From: Candidatus Zhuqueibacterota bacterium | GTDB taxonomy: Bacteria > Zhuqueibacterota > Zhuqueibacteria > Oceanimicrobiales > Oceanimicrobiaceae | DNA length: 64,000 nt | Reading direction: 5' to 3' | Assembly (NCBI GenBank): GCA_029261995.1 | Contig: JAJDAF010000036.1 | Location: forward strand, 248,001 to 312,000 | Shown here: positions 26,397 to 34,495 of the stretch, one piece after another | Position numbering within the stretch: position 1 is the first letter of the stretch | Layout: each line of letters begins with the position of its first letter | Program-made: the position numbers and the translations under genes | The notes under the pieces: model-generated | Told to the model about the DNA's origin: nothing | Seen by the model: the letters and a program-made list of their open reading frames with translations, nothing else | The model's database searches: none

Positions 26397-27617
26397 ATGA
26401 AAACCACGACGATAGCCGTCGCCCTGCTCACCTGTTTTGTGTGGGCCGCATGTTCGCAAAATCCCGCTGCGCCAATCCGGCGGGAGTTAACAACCCTCGA
26501 AAAGCGTCTGGTGCAATCGGACAACGAGTTTGGTCTGAAACTGTTCTCTGCTATCAACACCGCCGAGGGCAGCAAAAACATCTTCATTTCGCCGCTAAGT
26601 GTGTCGATGGCACTCGGCATGACCATGAACGGGGCCGCCGGAGACACACGAAACGCCATGGAACAGACGCTCGAGTTCGAGGCGATGACCGAACAAGAGA
26701 TCAACCAGACGTATCGCAGCCTCATCGACTTGCTGATTCAGCTCGACCCCAAAGTTGAGTTTCGTATCGCTAACTCCATCTGGCACGACCAGGCCCTGAA
26801 TTTCGAACAGCCGTTTCTGGAAGTCAATCGCCAGTATTTTGATGCGGCAGTGGAGGGTCTTGATTTCGCTGACCCGAACTCCGTGGAAATCATCAACAAC
26901 TGGGTGGCGCAGAACACAAATGGCAAAATCAATCGCATCGTAGATGAAATCGATCCAGACACCATCATGTATCTGATTAACGCCATCTACTTCAAAGCCG
27001 GCTGGACGCAAAAATTCGATGCCGATTTGACGGAGGACGACGTTTTTAGACTGGAAAATGGCGGGACCGCGCCGGTAAAAATGATGAAGCTATTCAAGGA
27101 GATGTTCTACTTTGAGAATGACCAGCTTCAGGCCGTCGAGCTTGCCTATGGCGACAGCGCCTTCAGCATGACCCTGCTTCTCCCGAAAGAGGGCATTTCC
27201 GTGGAGGCAACAGCTCAGTTGCTGACCGACGACAACTGGGCTGAATGGACGAACAGTCTTGCGGTTGAGACGGTTGATCTGTCGATGCCAAAATTCAAAC
27301 TCGAATACGAAATCGGGCTCAAGGATGTGCTCTCGACCATGGGAATGAGCATCGCTTTCGATCCGGGGCAGGCTGATTTCAGTCGGCTTTATTCTGCGCG
27401 CGACGATGTGCACATCAGCAAGGTGAAGCACAAAACCTTCGTCGAGGTCAACGAAGAAGGTACGGAGGCGGCGGCAGTGACTTCAGTCGAGGTGAGCGTG
27501 ACCTCGGCGCCAAGAACCATTCCGATGCGGCTCGACCGCCCCTTCCTGTTTGTGATTCGGGATAGTCAATCGGGGACCATTCTCTTCATCGGCAAACTGG
27601 TCGAACCAACTGCCTGA
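26397..27617 (+). CDS. serpin (serine proteinase inhibitor) lipoprotein
   Basis: A 406-residue serpin fused to a lipoprotein signal (MKTTTIAVALLTCFVWAAC, Cys19). The fold runs from about 40 to 405 with standard landmarks: NIFISPLSVSMALGMTMNGA (about 61-80), LINAIYFKAGW (about 196-206) and the C-terminal DRPFLFVIRDSQSGTILFIG. The reactive-loop hinge EEGTEAAAVT fits the inhibitory consensus (small residues from P12 to P9, Thr at P8), so active inhibition by loop insertion is expected. The scissile bond falls in the SVTSAPR stretch; small residues there point to elastase- or subtilisin-like targets, but Arg close by leaves trypsin-like enzymes possible. Placed on the cell surface or periplasm, it would guard against secreted or host proteases. 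Confidence 0.93.
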   Translation: MKTTTIAVALLTCFVWAACSQNPAAPIRRELTTLEKRLVQSDNEFGLKLFSAINTAEGSKNIFISPLSVSMALGMTMNGAAGDTRNAMEQTLEFEAMTEQEINQTYRSLIDLLIQLDPKVEFRIANSIWHDQALNFEQPFLEVNRQYFDAAVEGLDFADPNSVEIINNWVAQNTNGKINRIVDEIDPDTIMYLINAIYFKAGWTQKFDADLTEDDVFRLENGGTAPVKMMKLFKEMFYFENDQLQAVELAYGDSAFSMTLLLPKEGISVEATAQLLTDDNWAEWTNSLAVETVDLSMPKFKLEYEIGLKDVLSTMGMSIAFDPGQADFSRLYSARDDVHISKVKHKTFVEVNEEGTEAAAVTSVEVSVTSAPRTIPMRLDRPFLFVIRDSQSGTILFIGKLVEPTA

Positions 27618-27637
27618 GCTAGCGAAAGGAGGCTGCA

Positions 27638-28567
27638 ATGCGCCCGAGTTGTTGTTTTTGGGTGGCCGGACTCGCGATTCTGTTTACGTCGCACGGCTGC
27701 GATAATGTGCTGCATCCGCCCTTTGGAGACTCATCCGGGGTTTGGACCAGAACCGAAGACGTGGAGGCCAACTTCCACCTCTCAGGTCCTGACGGTACGC
27801 CCCGAGTGAAGTTCAAGCCCGATGAAGAGCTGACGTTTAACTACCAAATACACAACATAAGCGACAGCCCGCAGCCCTATTCACTGCCCCACCTCGGGCC
27901 TTTTGTCCGCTTTGAAGTACGGCACAAGTCGGTCAGCATGGGGATTTCAGATGACGCATTCGGATACCCGACTGTCATGGTGTTTGATACGCTGAGAGCC
28001 GATTCAACCCTGGAACACGAGTACGCCTGGCGCTCAAGTCCCCTGCACGGTAATCTGCCGCAGGGCGAATACTCAGCAACGGCCACTCTCTACCTGACGC
28101 TTGACTCGACGCAAACTCCCGTTCCACTTTCCCTGGCGTTTGAGGTCGGATGTGCCCCCCAAGCCGCTGATTGCGAAACGGCAAATTCCGTCATTATTAC
28201 GGACACGCCTGCCGATTCTATCTGGCTTGACACATTCGACTTGAATGCAGCATGTGTGGATGGCGATCTACTGACGCTGGACATCTCATATAGCGGAGGC
28301 TGTCAGCGCCACGACTTCGCCCTGTTCATGACACCAGCGGCATTCATGGAATCTAACCCGGTACGGGCCAATCTGATCCTGCGTCACGATGCGCACAACG
28401 ATGCCTGCGAGGCCTATTTGGCACGAGAAATCGAATTCGACCTGCGGACAATCGCGGAATTGCATCGTCAATTTTACGGCCCTCCTGGTGAAATCGCTTT
28501 GCACATAAAGAACCACCCGGACGGCCGAAACGGCACCGGGCAAACCGTCAGCTACCTGCCCGACTAA
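27638..28567 (+). CDS. lipoprotein with N-terminal BsuPI-like Ig fold
   Basis: A 309-residue lipoprotein; signal ends with the lipobox-like TSHGC (Cys21), and AAAGGAGG precedes the ATG. Residues 45-165 look like another BsuPI/Ig-type domain (VKFKPDEELTFNYQIHNIS, then FDTLRADSTLEHEYAW and LPQGEYSATATLYLT). The C-terminal part (about 170-300) has five cysteines and a GGCQRHDFALFM element followed by DAHNDACEAYL, a pattern I associate with small secreted domains but cannot name. Last gene of the exported run, 20 bases after the serpin gene; pairing of a serpin with a BsuPI-like lipoprotein is noteworthy. Confidence 0.75.
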   Translation: MRPSCCFWVAGLAILFTSHGCDNVLHPPFGDSSGVWTRTEDVEANFHLSGPDGTPRVKFKPDEELTFNYQIHNISDSPQPYSLPHLGPFVRFEVRHKSVSMGISDDAFGYPTVMVFDTLRADSTLEHEYAWRSSPLHGNLPQGEYSATATLYLTLDSTQTPVPLSLAFEVGCAPQAADCETANSVIITDTPADSIWLDTFDLNAACVDGDLLTLDISYSGGCQRHDFALFMTPAAFMESNPVRANLILRHDAHNDACEAYLAREIEFDLRTIAELHRQFYGPPGEIALHIKNHPDGRNGTGQTVSYLPD

Positions 28568-28626
28568 CTTCCTATTCAGGCACGGCGCGCCAATTCTCCC
28601 CATCTGCGGCACACCTTTCGGTTGAT

Positions 28627-28644
28627 TTTTAGATATTCCTAAAA
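28627..28644. promoter_or_regulatory. upstream DtxR-type operator (imperfect dyad)
   Basis: TTTTAGATA/TTCCTAAAA, an imperfect inverted repeat with TTTTAG and CTAAAA outer arms, six bases upstream of the -35 of the dtxR-type gene. It shares the half-site TTTAGG/CCTAAA with the perfect palindrome at 28692. Confidence 0.55.
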
Positions 28645-28650
28645 TTTTAC

Positions 28651-28679
28651 TTGACAAAGACTAACTTATTACCTATTCT
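28651..28679 (+). promoter_or_regulatory. sigma-70 promoter of the iron operon
   Basis: TTGACA (28651-28656) and TATTCT (28674-28679) with a 17-base spacer. Transcription would start near 28686, so the leader is about 25 bases and the promoter is bracketed by the two operator-like dyads. Confidence 0.82.
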
Positions 28680-28691
28680 TGTTCTGTAAAA

Positions 28692-28707
28692 TTTAGGGAT
28701 CCCTAAA
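28692..28707. promoter_or_regulatory. perfect DtxR-type operator overlapping the ribosome site
   Basis: TTTAGGGATCCCTAAA is a perfect 16-base palindrome of the TTAGG-N4-CCTAA form used by DtxR-family repressors. It lies just after the expected transcription start and 3 bases before the ATG at 28711. Its AGGGA half also serves as the only candidate ribosome site. Bound repressor would block transcription of its own operon when metal is plentiful. Confidence 0.75.
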
Positions 28708-28710
28708 AAA

Positions 28711-29391
28711 ATGATTACACAAGCCGTTCAAGACTATCTCAAAATCATCTACAAGTTGGGCCGTGACGGCAAACGGGTTAACACCAATGCCATTGCAGCA
28801 CGCATGAACGTCTCACAGGCGTCTGTAACCGGTATGTTGAAGAAACTCTCAGAACTTAAACTGTCCAGCTACAAACGCTACTACGGCGTCGAGCTGACAG
28901 ACTCCGGCAAAAAGATTGCGCTTGAAATCATTCGCCACCACCGCCTGCTGGAGCTTTACCTGGCGGAGGCACTCGGTTATTCCTGGGACCAGGTGCATGA
29001 GGAAGCAGAGAAGCTCGAACACCACATTTCAGAAGAATTCGAAGAACGGATGGCCGAGTTTCTGGGCCATCCGGAATTTGACCCGCACGGCGCGCCGATC
29101 CCCACCAAGAACGGTGACATTCTTGAACGTGAGCTTCTGTCACTCACCACAGCTGAAACAGGCAGCTCCGTCAGAGTCATACAGGTCAGCGATGGTGATG
29201 CCGAAAAACTGCGTTACCTTGCCGCACTTGGTATTTTTCCGGGGACTGAGGTCGAAATCATCCAAAAAGGGCCCTTTGGCGGCCCACTGCAAATCCGGGT
29301 GGCGGGCAGCGAATGCCATCTGGCGGAAAACCTCACCGATCAGATTTTTATCGCCGCGCAGCCGCCCGACGATCAGAAGGAGGTAAACTGA
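28711..29391 (+). CDS. DtxR-family metal-dependent repressor with FeoA domain
   Basis: A 226-residue iron- or manganese-sensing repressor. Winged helix-turn-helix about 1-62 (TNAIAARMNVSQASVTGMLKKL). The metal-binding and dimerisation domain is at about 65-135 with the ligand-rich IIRHHRLLELYLAEALGY and EEAEKLEHHISEEFEERM, ending HPEFDPHGAPIP. The FeoA/SH3-like domain is at about 145-218 (AALGIFPGTEVEIIQKGPFGGP). It heads an operon with the DtxR/FeoA membrane protein (1-base gap) and the two feoB genes, which argues for iron rather than manganese. Two operator-like dyads around its promoter indicate autoregulation. Confidence 0.93.
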   Translation: MITQAVQDYLKIIYKLGRDGKRVNTNAIAARMNVSQASVTGMLKKLSELKLSSYKRYYGVELTDSGKKIALEIIRHHRLLELYLAEALGYSWDQVHEEAEKLEHHISEEFEERMAEFLGHPEFDPHGAPIPTKNGDILERELLSLTTAETGSSVRVIQVSDGDAEKLRYLAALGIFPGTEVEIIQKGPFGGPLQIRVAGSECHLAENLTDQIFIAAQPPDDQKEVN

Positions 29392-29392
29392 A

Positions 29393-30421
29393 GTGACAAC
29401 GCAGCTCGCTTCCCTGATTATCGCTGCTCTGAGCACCACTGTTTTGCTACTGATTTTCTGGCCTGACGCAGGCTATTTCTGGAGGTGGCGCCGGGGACTG
29501 GCCAGCACCAAACGCGTACTCATGGAAGATGCACTTAAACACTTGTACGACCAAGAGTACAACGGACTGATCTGTACCCTGCGCAGCCTGGCAGGCTCCC
29601 TCGCGATTGGTGGCGACGAAGCTGCGAGTCTTATGGCCCGCCTGCAGGAACTCGGACTGGTGCGTTTGCATCACGAAGGTTTCGAGCTGACCGCAGAGGG
29701 ACGAAAAGAAGCGCTGCGCATGATCCGAATCCATCGACTCTTGGAAAAATACCTCGCCGATGAGACCGGACTCTCGGAAACAGAGTGGCATAAGCGGGCG
29801 GAGCGGCTTGAGCACAACATGACGGAGCAGGCAGCCCGAGAGCTGGCCGCCGCGGTAGGTAATCCGAGTTATGACCCGCATGGCGATCCGATCCCGACTC
29901 CCGGCGGCAAGTTGCCTCCGAAAAAAGGCGTGCCCCTGACGGAATTGGAACCTGACGAGGTCGCGGGAATCATCCACGTCGAAGACGAGCCCAACGCAGT
30001 CTATGCACAACTGGTGGCAGAGGGCCTGCATCCAGGCATGACCATCCGGGTTCTGGAAAAATCAGCGCAAAGAATACAGTTAATCGCCGACGGCGAAGAG
30101 ATCATCCTTGCACCAGTGGTCGCGGCTAATTTGACCGTCGAAAGGCTGGCTAAAGGCGAAGAAATCAAGGGCCCATTTGAAACGCTAACGGCTCTGGGTG
30201 TCGGCGAAAAAGGGCGAGTGCTCGCGCTTTCCCACCATTGCCGCGGCCAGCAGCGCAGGAGAATCATGGACCTCGGCGTGATCCCGGGCACAGTCATCTC
30301 CATGCAAATGACCAGCGCCGGCGGCGATCCTACCGCCTATCTCATTCGGGGAGCAACAATTGCCCTGCGCAAAAGCCAGGCCGAAATGATTCAGATTGAA
30401 CGACTCAAAGAGGCAGCTTGA
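29393..30421 (+). CDS. membrane-anchored DtxR-like protein with FeoA domain(s)
   Basis: A 342-residue protein starting at GTG behind AGAAGGAGGT. An N-terminal membrane helix (about 5-24, [20 protein letters not shown]) is followed by a positively charged WRWRRG segment. A divergent DtxR-type winged-helix part (about 42-108, ending [15 protein letters not shown]) follows, then the dimerisation part with [16 protein letters not shown] and ending [12 protein letters not shown] (about 110-167). An SH3-like region lies at about 185-245 and a C-terminal FeoA domain at about 260-338 ([10 protein letters not shown], then [17 protein letters not shown]). The architecture suggests a tethered metal sensor, or a structural partner of FeoB that has lost DNA binding. 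It lies between the free repressor and feoB. Confidence 0.85.
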   Translation: MTTQLASLIIAALSTTVLLLIFWPDAGYFWRWRRGLASTKRVLMEDALKHLYDQEYNGLICTLRSLAGSLAIGGDEAASLMARLQELGLVRLHHEGFELTAEGRKEALRMIRIHRLLEKYLADETGLSETEWHKRAERLEHNMTEQAARELAAAVGNPSYDPHGDPIPTPGGKLPPKKGVPLTELEPDEVAGIIHVEDEPNAVYAQLVAEGLHPGMTIRVLEKSAQRIQLIADGEEIILAPVVAANLTVERLAKGEEIKGPFETLTALGVGEKGRVLALSHHCRGQQRRRIMDLGVIPGTVISMQMTSAGGDPTAYLIRGATIALRKSQAEMIQIERLKEAA

Positions 30422-30422
30422 A

Positions 30423-31211
30423 ATGAATATCAAAGATAGCGGTGCTTGTGCGACCTGCCCGGCGCACAATGTCGCCAACCTGAAGAAACTGGGCGTAAAT
30501 ATGGAATCCGCTGATTTCGTTATCGCGCTCGCGGGCAACCCGAACACCGGCAAGAGCACGGTTTTCAACGCCCTGACTGGCTTGCGTCAACACACAGGCA
30601 ACTGGCCGGGCAAAACCGTAATCCGGGCAGAGGGCGGGTTTGTCTATGGCGACCACCACTACAAAATCGTTGATCTGCCGGGTACGTATTCCCTGCTCTC
30701 AACCAGCGCAGATGAAGAGATCGCCCGAAATTTCATCCTGTTTGGCAAACCGGACGTGACCGTGATTGTCGTTGACGCCTCGCGACTTGAACGCAATCTC
30801 AATCTCGCTCTCCAGGTTCTGGAAATCACAGATCGTGCTGTGCTCTGTCTGAACCTGATGGACGAGGCGCGAAGAAACCGGCTTGATATCGACGTCAGAC
30901 TGCTCGCCAAAGAACTGGGCATACCGGTGGTGCCGACCGCAGCACGGCAGAATGAAGGCATTCCTGACCTGCTGGCGGCCATCCGCCAGGTAGCCACAGG
31001 AGAATTTGTCTGCAGACCACACCGCATCGAGAGCACCTCAAAAAATCTGAGGCTTGCCCTCGACCAACTCGTGGCTCGGTTGGAAGTGGCATTTCCCGGA
31101 CTGACCAACTCACGCTGGGTTGCCCTGCGCCTGCTGGAAGGCGATGCACGCATCGTGGAAGCCGTTCAAACCGGCGAACTAGCCGGACTGGTGGAGCCCG
31201 ATCAAGCGTAG
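30423..31211 (+). CDS. feoB: FeoB G-protein domain, encoded separately
   Basis: A 262-residue protein equal to the cytoplasmic GTPase part of the ferrous iron transporter FeoB. G1 GNPNTGKST (about 41-49), G3 DLPGTYS (about 86-92) and G4 NLMD (about 147-150) are present, followed by the helical GDI region to about 255. The N-terminus carries a cysteine motif ACATCPAHN that could bind metal. It stops at TAG 31209-31211, before the membrane part that normally follows in one chain. The membrane half is the next gene, so the transporter is assembled from two polypeptides. The start ATG 30423 is one base past the stop of the preceding gene. Confidence 0.93.
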   Translation: MNIKDSGACATCPAHNVANLKKLGVNMESADFVIALAGNPNTGKSTVFNALTGLRQHTGNWPGKTVIRAEGGFVYGDHHYKIVDLPGTYSLLSTSADEEIARNFILFGKPDVTVIVVDASRLERNLNLALQVLEITDRAVLCLNLMDEARRNRLDIDVRLLAKELGIPVVPTAARQNEGIPDLLAAIRQVATGEFVCRPHRIESTSKNLRLALDQLVARLEVAFPGLTNSRWVALRLLEGDARIVEAVQTGELAGLVEPDQA

Positions 31212-31268
31212 TCCGAATCATCGGCTGGTGAATTGCGAATAGAAAATTCGAAGTAACACGGATTGAGA

Positions 31269-32693
31269 ATGGAAACCCCAAATAACAGACAACACATCCT
31301 GGATGAGGCTTCCACTCTACGGTGGGAAATTGGCGAAAATTTGCACGACACCCTCCTGGAGTCTATTTACCAAGACGCGGCCCGCGTCTCAGACAGAGTC
31401 GTGACGCGCGTGGGAGAAAAGCCACGATTCGACTGGGATCGTACTCTCGACCGCGTGCTCACCAGCCGCTGGCTGGGTTTTCCGCTCATGCTAGTGATGC
31501 TGACCGTGGTTTTCTGGGTCACGATTTCGGGCGCAAATGTGCCATCCGGACTCCTGGCGGAATTGCTCATCGACACCTTTCACCCAGGCTTGAAGGCGCT
31601 GGCCTCAAACGCAGGCCTGCCCTGGTGGCTGGATGGTTTACTCATCGATGGCGTTTATCTGGCCATGGCCTGGGTCATCAGTGTGATGCTGCCACCGATG
31701 GCCATCTTCTTTCCATTATTCACGTTGCTGGAAGACTTCGGCTACCTGCCACGCGTGGCCTTTAATCTCGACAGCATCTTTCGGCGTGCCGGCGCTCATG
31801 GCAAACAGGCGCTTTCGATGGCCATGGGCTTTGGCTGCAATGCCGCCGGCGTCATCGCGGCGCGCGTCATTGACAGCCCAAGGGAGCGGTTGATTGCCAT
31901 CATCACCAACAACTTTGCGCTTTGCAACGGACGCTGGCCAACGCAAATTCTGATAGCAACCATCTTCATCGGAGCACTGGCGCCCCCTGCGCTTGCGGGA
32001 CTCGTATCGGCCGGCGCCGTTGTAGCCATTGCCTTGTTGGGCATCTTGCTGACCTTCGCAATCTCGTGGGCGCTGTCGCGAACCATGCTGAGAGGCGAAG
32101 TGTCGGCATTCAGCCTCGAACTTCCCCCCTACCGGCCGCCACGCATTTTGCGGACGCTGTATACGTCACTCATCGACCGCACCATCTTTGTACTCTGGCG
32201 CGCTGTCGTCTTCGCTGTACCGGCGGGTGCTTTCATCTGGCTGATCGGAAATATTAAGATTTCTCAAATGAGTATCGCCGAACATGCGATCGGGTTTCTG
32301 GATCCGTTCTCACTCTTCATCGGGCTCAACGGCGTGATCTTGCTCGCCTACATCATCGCCATCCCGGCAAACGAAATCGTCATTCCCACAATTCTCATGC
32401 TTACGGTACTCAGTGCGCGCATGACCGGGATTGGCGAGGGCTCCGGCGTGATGTTCGAACTCGACGACCTCGCAGCAACCATGAACATTTTCAATGCAGG
32501 AGGCTGGACCCTACTCACCGCGATTAACCTCATGCTTTTCAGCCTGATTCACAACCCTTGCTCAACCACCATCTACACGATTTACAAAGAAACCGGTAGC
32601 GTGAAATGGACTCTGGTTTCGTCCTTGCTGCCCGTGGTCATGGGGCTGGGTGTCTGTTTCCTGGTCGCGCAACTGTGGCGCATCTTGGGATAG
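31269..32693 (+). CDS. feoB: FeoB membrane domain, encoded separately
   Basis: A 474-residue inner-membrane protein equal to the C-terminal half of FeoB. After a 60-residue cytoplasmic lead-in ([20 protein letters not shown]), it has the two Gate domains with the conserved [12 protein letters not shown] and [16 protein letters not shown] (about 175-205), the cysteines of the permeation path (GCNA near 198; NPCSTTIY near 437), and about nine helices. It begins 57 bases after the G-domain gene, in the same reading frame but beyond two in-frame stops (TAG 31209, TAA 31254). The two halves together give 736 residues, the length of a normal FeoB, so nothing is missing except the peptide link. Confidence 0.93.
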   Translation: METPNNRQHILDEASTLRWEIGENLHDTLLESIYQDAARVSDRVVTRVGEKPRFDWDRTLDRVLTSRWLGFPLMLVMLTVVFWVTISGANVPSGLLAELLIDTFHPGLKALASNAGLPWWLDGLLIDGVYLAMAWVISVMLPPMAIFFPLFTLLEDFGYLPRVAFNLDSIFRRAGAHGKQALSMAMGFGCNAAGVIAARVIDSPRERLIAIITNNFALCNGRWPTQILIATIFIGALAPPALAGLVSAGAVVAIALLGILLTFAISWALSRTMLRGEVSAFSLELPPYRPPRILRTLYTSLIDRTIFVLWRAVVFAVPAGAFIWLIGNIKISQMSIAEHAIGFLDPFSLFIGLNGVILLAYIIAIPANEIVIPTILMLTVLSARMTGIGEGSGVMFELDDLAATMNIFNAGGWTLLTAINLMLFSLIHNPCSTTIYTIYKETGSVKWTLVSSLLPVVMGLGVCFLVAQLWRILG

Positions 32694-32803
32694 CACACTG
32701 CTCTATTCACCGCGATGCTGTAAAAAACTGACCCTGGTATCCTCAGCGAACCAACTTCAAACTGATCGTGCAGCCCCCTCGGCCTGCGCCACTCGGAGGA
32801 TTT

Positions 32804-34033
32804 ATGCGACATCAACAAACCCTAATCAGATGGTACGCCGGTCTCGCCCTGCTGGGCAGCCTGGGCTGTGACAGTCTGGTCACCGACCCGCCTCAGGACA
32901 ACCAGATATTCGACGCACCACTGGATGGACTGACGGCAGCACAGCTCAAGGCGCATCTCGATGGCGACGAAGCGTTCGGCGAAGCGTTTAACACGGCTAC
33001 CGGCCTGGGTCCGGTGTTCAACCAGACCGCCTGTGTCAACTGCCACCCGGATGAAGGGCGAGGCCACCCGTCCACCAATCTGACACGATTTGGCCGCGCC
33101 ACAGCGGACGGCTTCGACTACATGCTCGAGTTCGGAGGCCCGCAGTTGCAGGATCGCTCGATTCCCGGCTACCCGGCGGAACAACTGCCCTTTGAAGCCA
33201 CCGGCATTTCAGTTCGAGGCGGCCCGATTGCTGTCGGCCTTGGCCTAATCGAGGCCATTCCAGACGAGACTATTCTTACAAACGAAGACCCAAACGATGC
33301 CAATGGTGACGGCATCTCAGGCAGGGCCAACTTTGTTCCGGCTCCGGAGTGGCTGGAGCTATCGCCTGACAAAATCATTCGTGATGGCATGTATCTCGGA
33401 CGCTTCGGACGCAAGGCCACTGCTATCAACCTGCTGCAACAAACAGTGAGCGCCTACAAAGCCGACATGGGTGTCACGACAGACTTCGATCCGGTAGAAA
33501 TATTCAACCCGGCCGTTGGCAACACTGTCGGCGACAATGTTCCAGATCCCGAGGTGTCGGCGGAGACGGTCCGCAACGTCGTCATCTATTTGCAGACACT
33601 CAGGGAACCTCTCCGCCGAAATGAAAATGCGCCTGAAGTTCTGGCCGGCAAGCAGTTGTTCACCACAATCGGCTGCGCCAGCTGCCACCTGCCCGAAATG
33701 CAGACCGGTCCCAGCGCCATCCGGCAACTCGCGTTCAAACCCGTGCGCCTCTACTCTGATCTGCTGCTGCACGACATGGGGCCGCAGCTCGCCGACCACT
33801 ATCCAGAGGGGCAAGCGAGTGGTACGGAATGGCGCACAGCGCCACTCTGGGGACTTGGCATCGTGGATAATCTGCTCGGAGGGACGCCTTTCTATTTGCA
33901 TGATGGCAGCACTTCCGACCTCACCGAAGTCATCGACCTGCACATGGGCGAGGCGGCCGGCGCGCGCAGCCGCTTTTTCGAATTAGCCGAGACAGATCAG
34001 ATGTCATTGATTGCATTTTTGAAGTCACTTTAG
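32804..34033 (+). CDS. di-haem cytochrome c protein (DHOR/COG3488 family), probable lipoprotein
   Basis: A 409-residue exported protein with two haem c sites, CVNCH (Cys77-His81) and CASCH (Cys290-His294). It matches the DHOR or thiol-oxidoreductase-like family, which often accompanies outer-membrane iron uptake proteins. A DPNDANGDGISGR loop (about 161-173) looks like a calcium site. The signal ends in LGSLGC (Cys22), probably lipidated although the residue at -3 is not ideal. ATG 32804 follows CGGAGGA; the longer frame from 32768 lacks support. It heads a three-gene unit with a Rieske protein (10 bases later) and a porin. Position after feoB suggests a role in iron redox chemistry, which is inference. 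Confidence 0.88.
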   Translation: MRHQQTLIRWYAGLALLGSLGCDSLVTDPPQDNQIFDAPLDGLTAAQLKAHLDGDEAFGEAFNTATGLGPVFNQTACVNCHPDEGRGHPSTNLTRFGRATADGFDYMLEFGGPQLQDRSIPGYPAEQLPFEATGISVRGGPIAVGLGLIEAIPDETILTNEDPNDANGDGISGRANFVPAPEWLELSPDKIIRDGMYLGRFGRKATAINLLQQTVSAYKADMGVTTDFDPVEIFNPAVGNTVGDNVPDPEVSAETVRNVVIYLQTLREPLRRNENAPEVLAGKQLFTTIGCASCHLPEMQTGPSAIRQLAFKPVRLYSDLLLHDMGPQLADHYPEGQASGTEWRTAPLWGLGIVDNLLGGTPFYLHDGSTSDLTEVIDLHMGEAAGARSRFFELAETDQMSLIAFLKSL

Positions 34034-34043
34034 GGAGGCGGAG

Positions 34044-34478
34044 ATGGCCTCGAGAAGAAACTTCCTGAAAACTCTTGCAGCAACGGCTGCTGGTTTCACA
34101 GGAATCACTACTGTGCTACCGGGCTGTGCCGGCGCGATTGCAACGTACAGAACTGAGGCAAAAAACGGCGTTGTCCGGATCCAGAGGGCGGAGGTGCCGG
34201 AGTTGGAAATGCCAAACGGCGTCATCAATGTCCGTGCCGGAAACTTTCCGGAACCTATCATTCTACGGAATCTACCGGAACACGGCATCGTCGCGGTGTC
34301 GTCAATGTGCACGCACAGAGGGTGCGAGCTACGCGCGTTGCCCAACTCACTGCAGTGTCCGTGCCACGGCAGCGAGTATGACGAATTCGGACAGATCCTG
34401 AATGGGCCGGCCACAAAACCGCTCAGGCGGTTTGAAGTCGAAGAGACTGAGCAGGCCGTTCTAATAAAACTGTCCTAA
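34044..34478 (+). CDS. Tat-exported Rieske iron-sulfur protein
   Basis: A 144-residue Rieske [2Fe-2S] protein. The N-terminus SRRNFLKTLAATAAG is a twin-arginine signal; LPGC at residues 25-28 suggests lipidation after export. Cluster ligands are Cys89/His91 (CTHRGC) and Cys105/His108 (CPCHGS), with Cys94 and Cys107 positioned for the disulfide. A strong ribosome site (AGGGAGGCGGAG) precedes the start. It is not part of a bc complex here: the neighbours are a di-haem protein and a porin. A short extracytoplasmic electron chain between cluster and haems is the likely role; the donor and acceptor are unknown. Confidence 0.9.
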   Translation: MASRRNFLKTLAATAAGFTGITTVLPGCAGAIATYRTEAKNGVVRIQRAEVPELEMPNGVINVRAGNFPEPIILRNLPEHGIVAVSSMCTHRGCELRALPNSLQCPCHGSEYDEFGQILNGPATKPLRRFEVEETEQAVLIKLS

Positions 34479-34495
34479 ATGTAAGAAAGGATCAA

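Noticed and set aside
30423-32693. FeoB as a pseudogene broken by a point stop
   Set aside because: Two stops and a 57-base stretch that does not read as linker separate two intact halves, each with conserved motifs and a plausible start.
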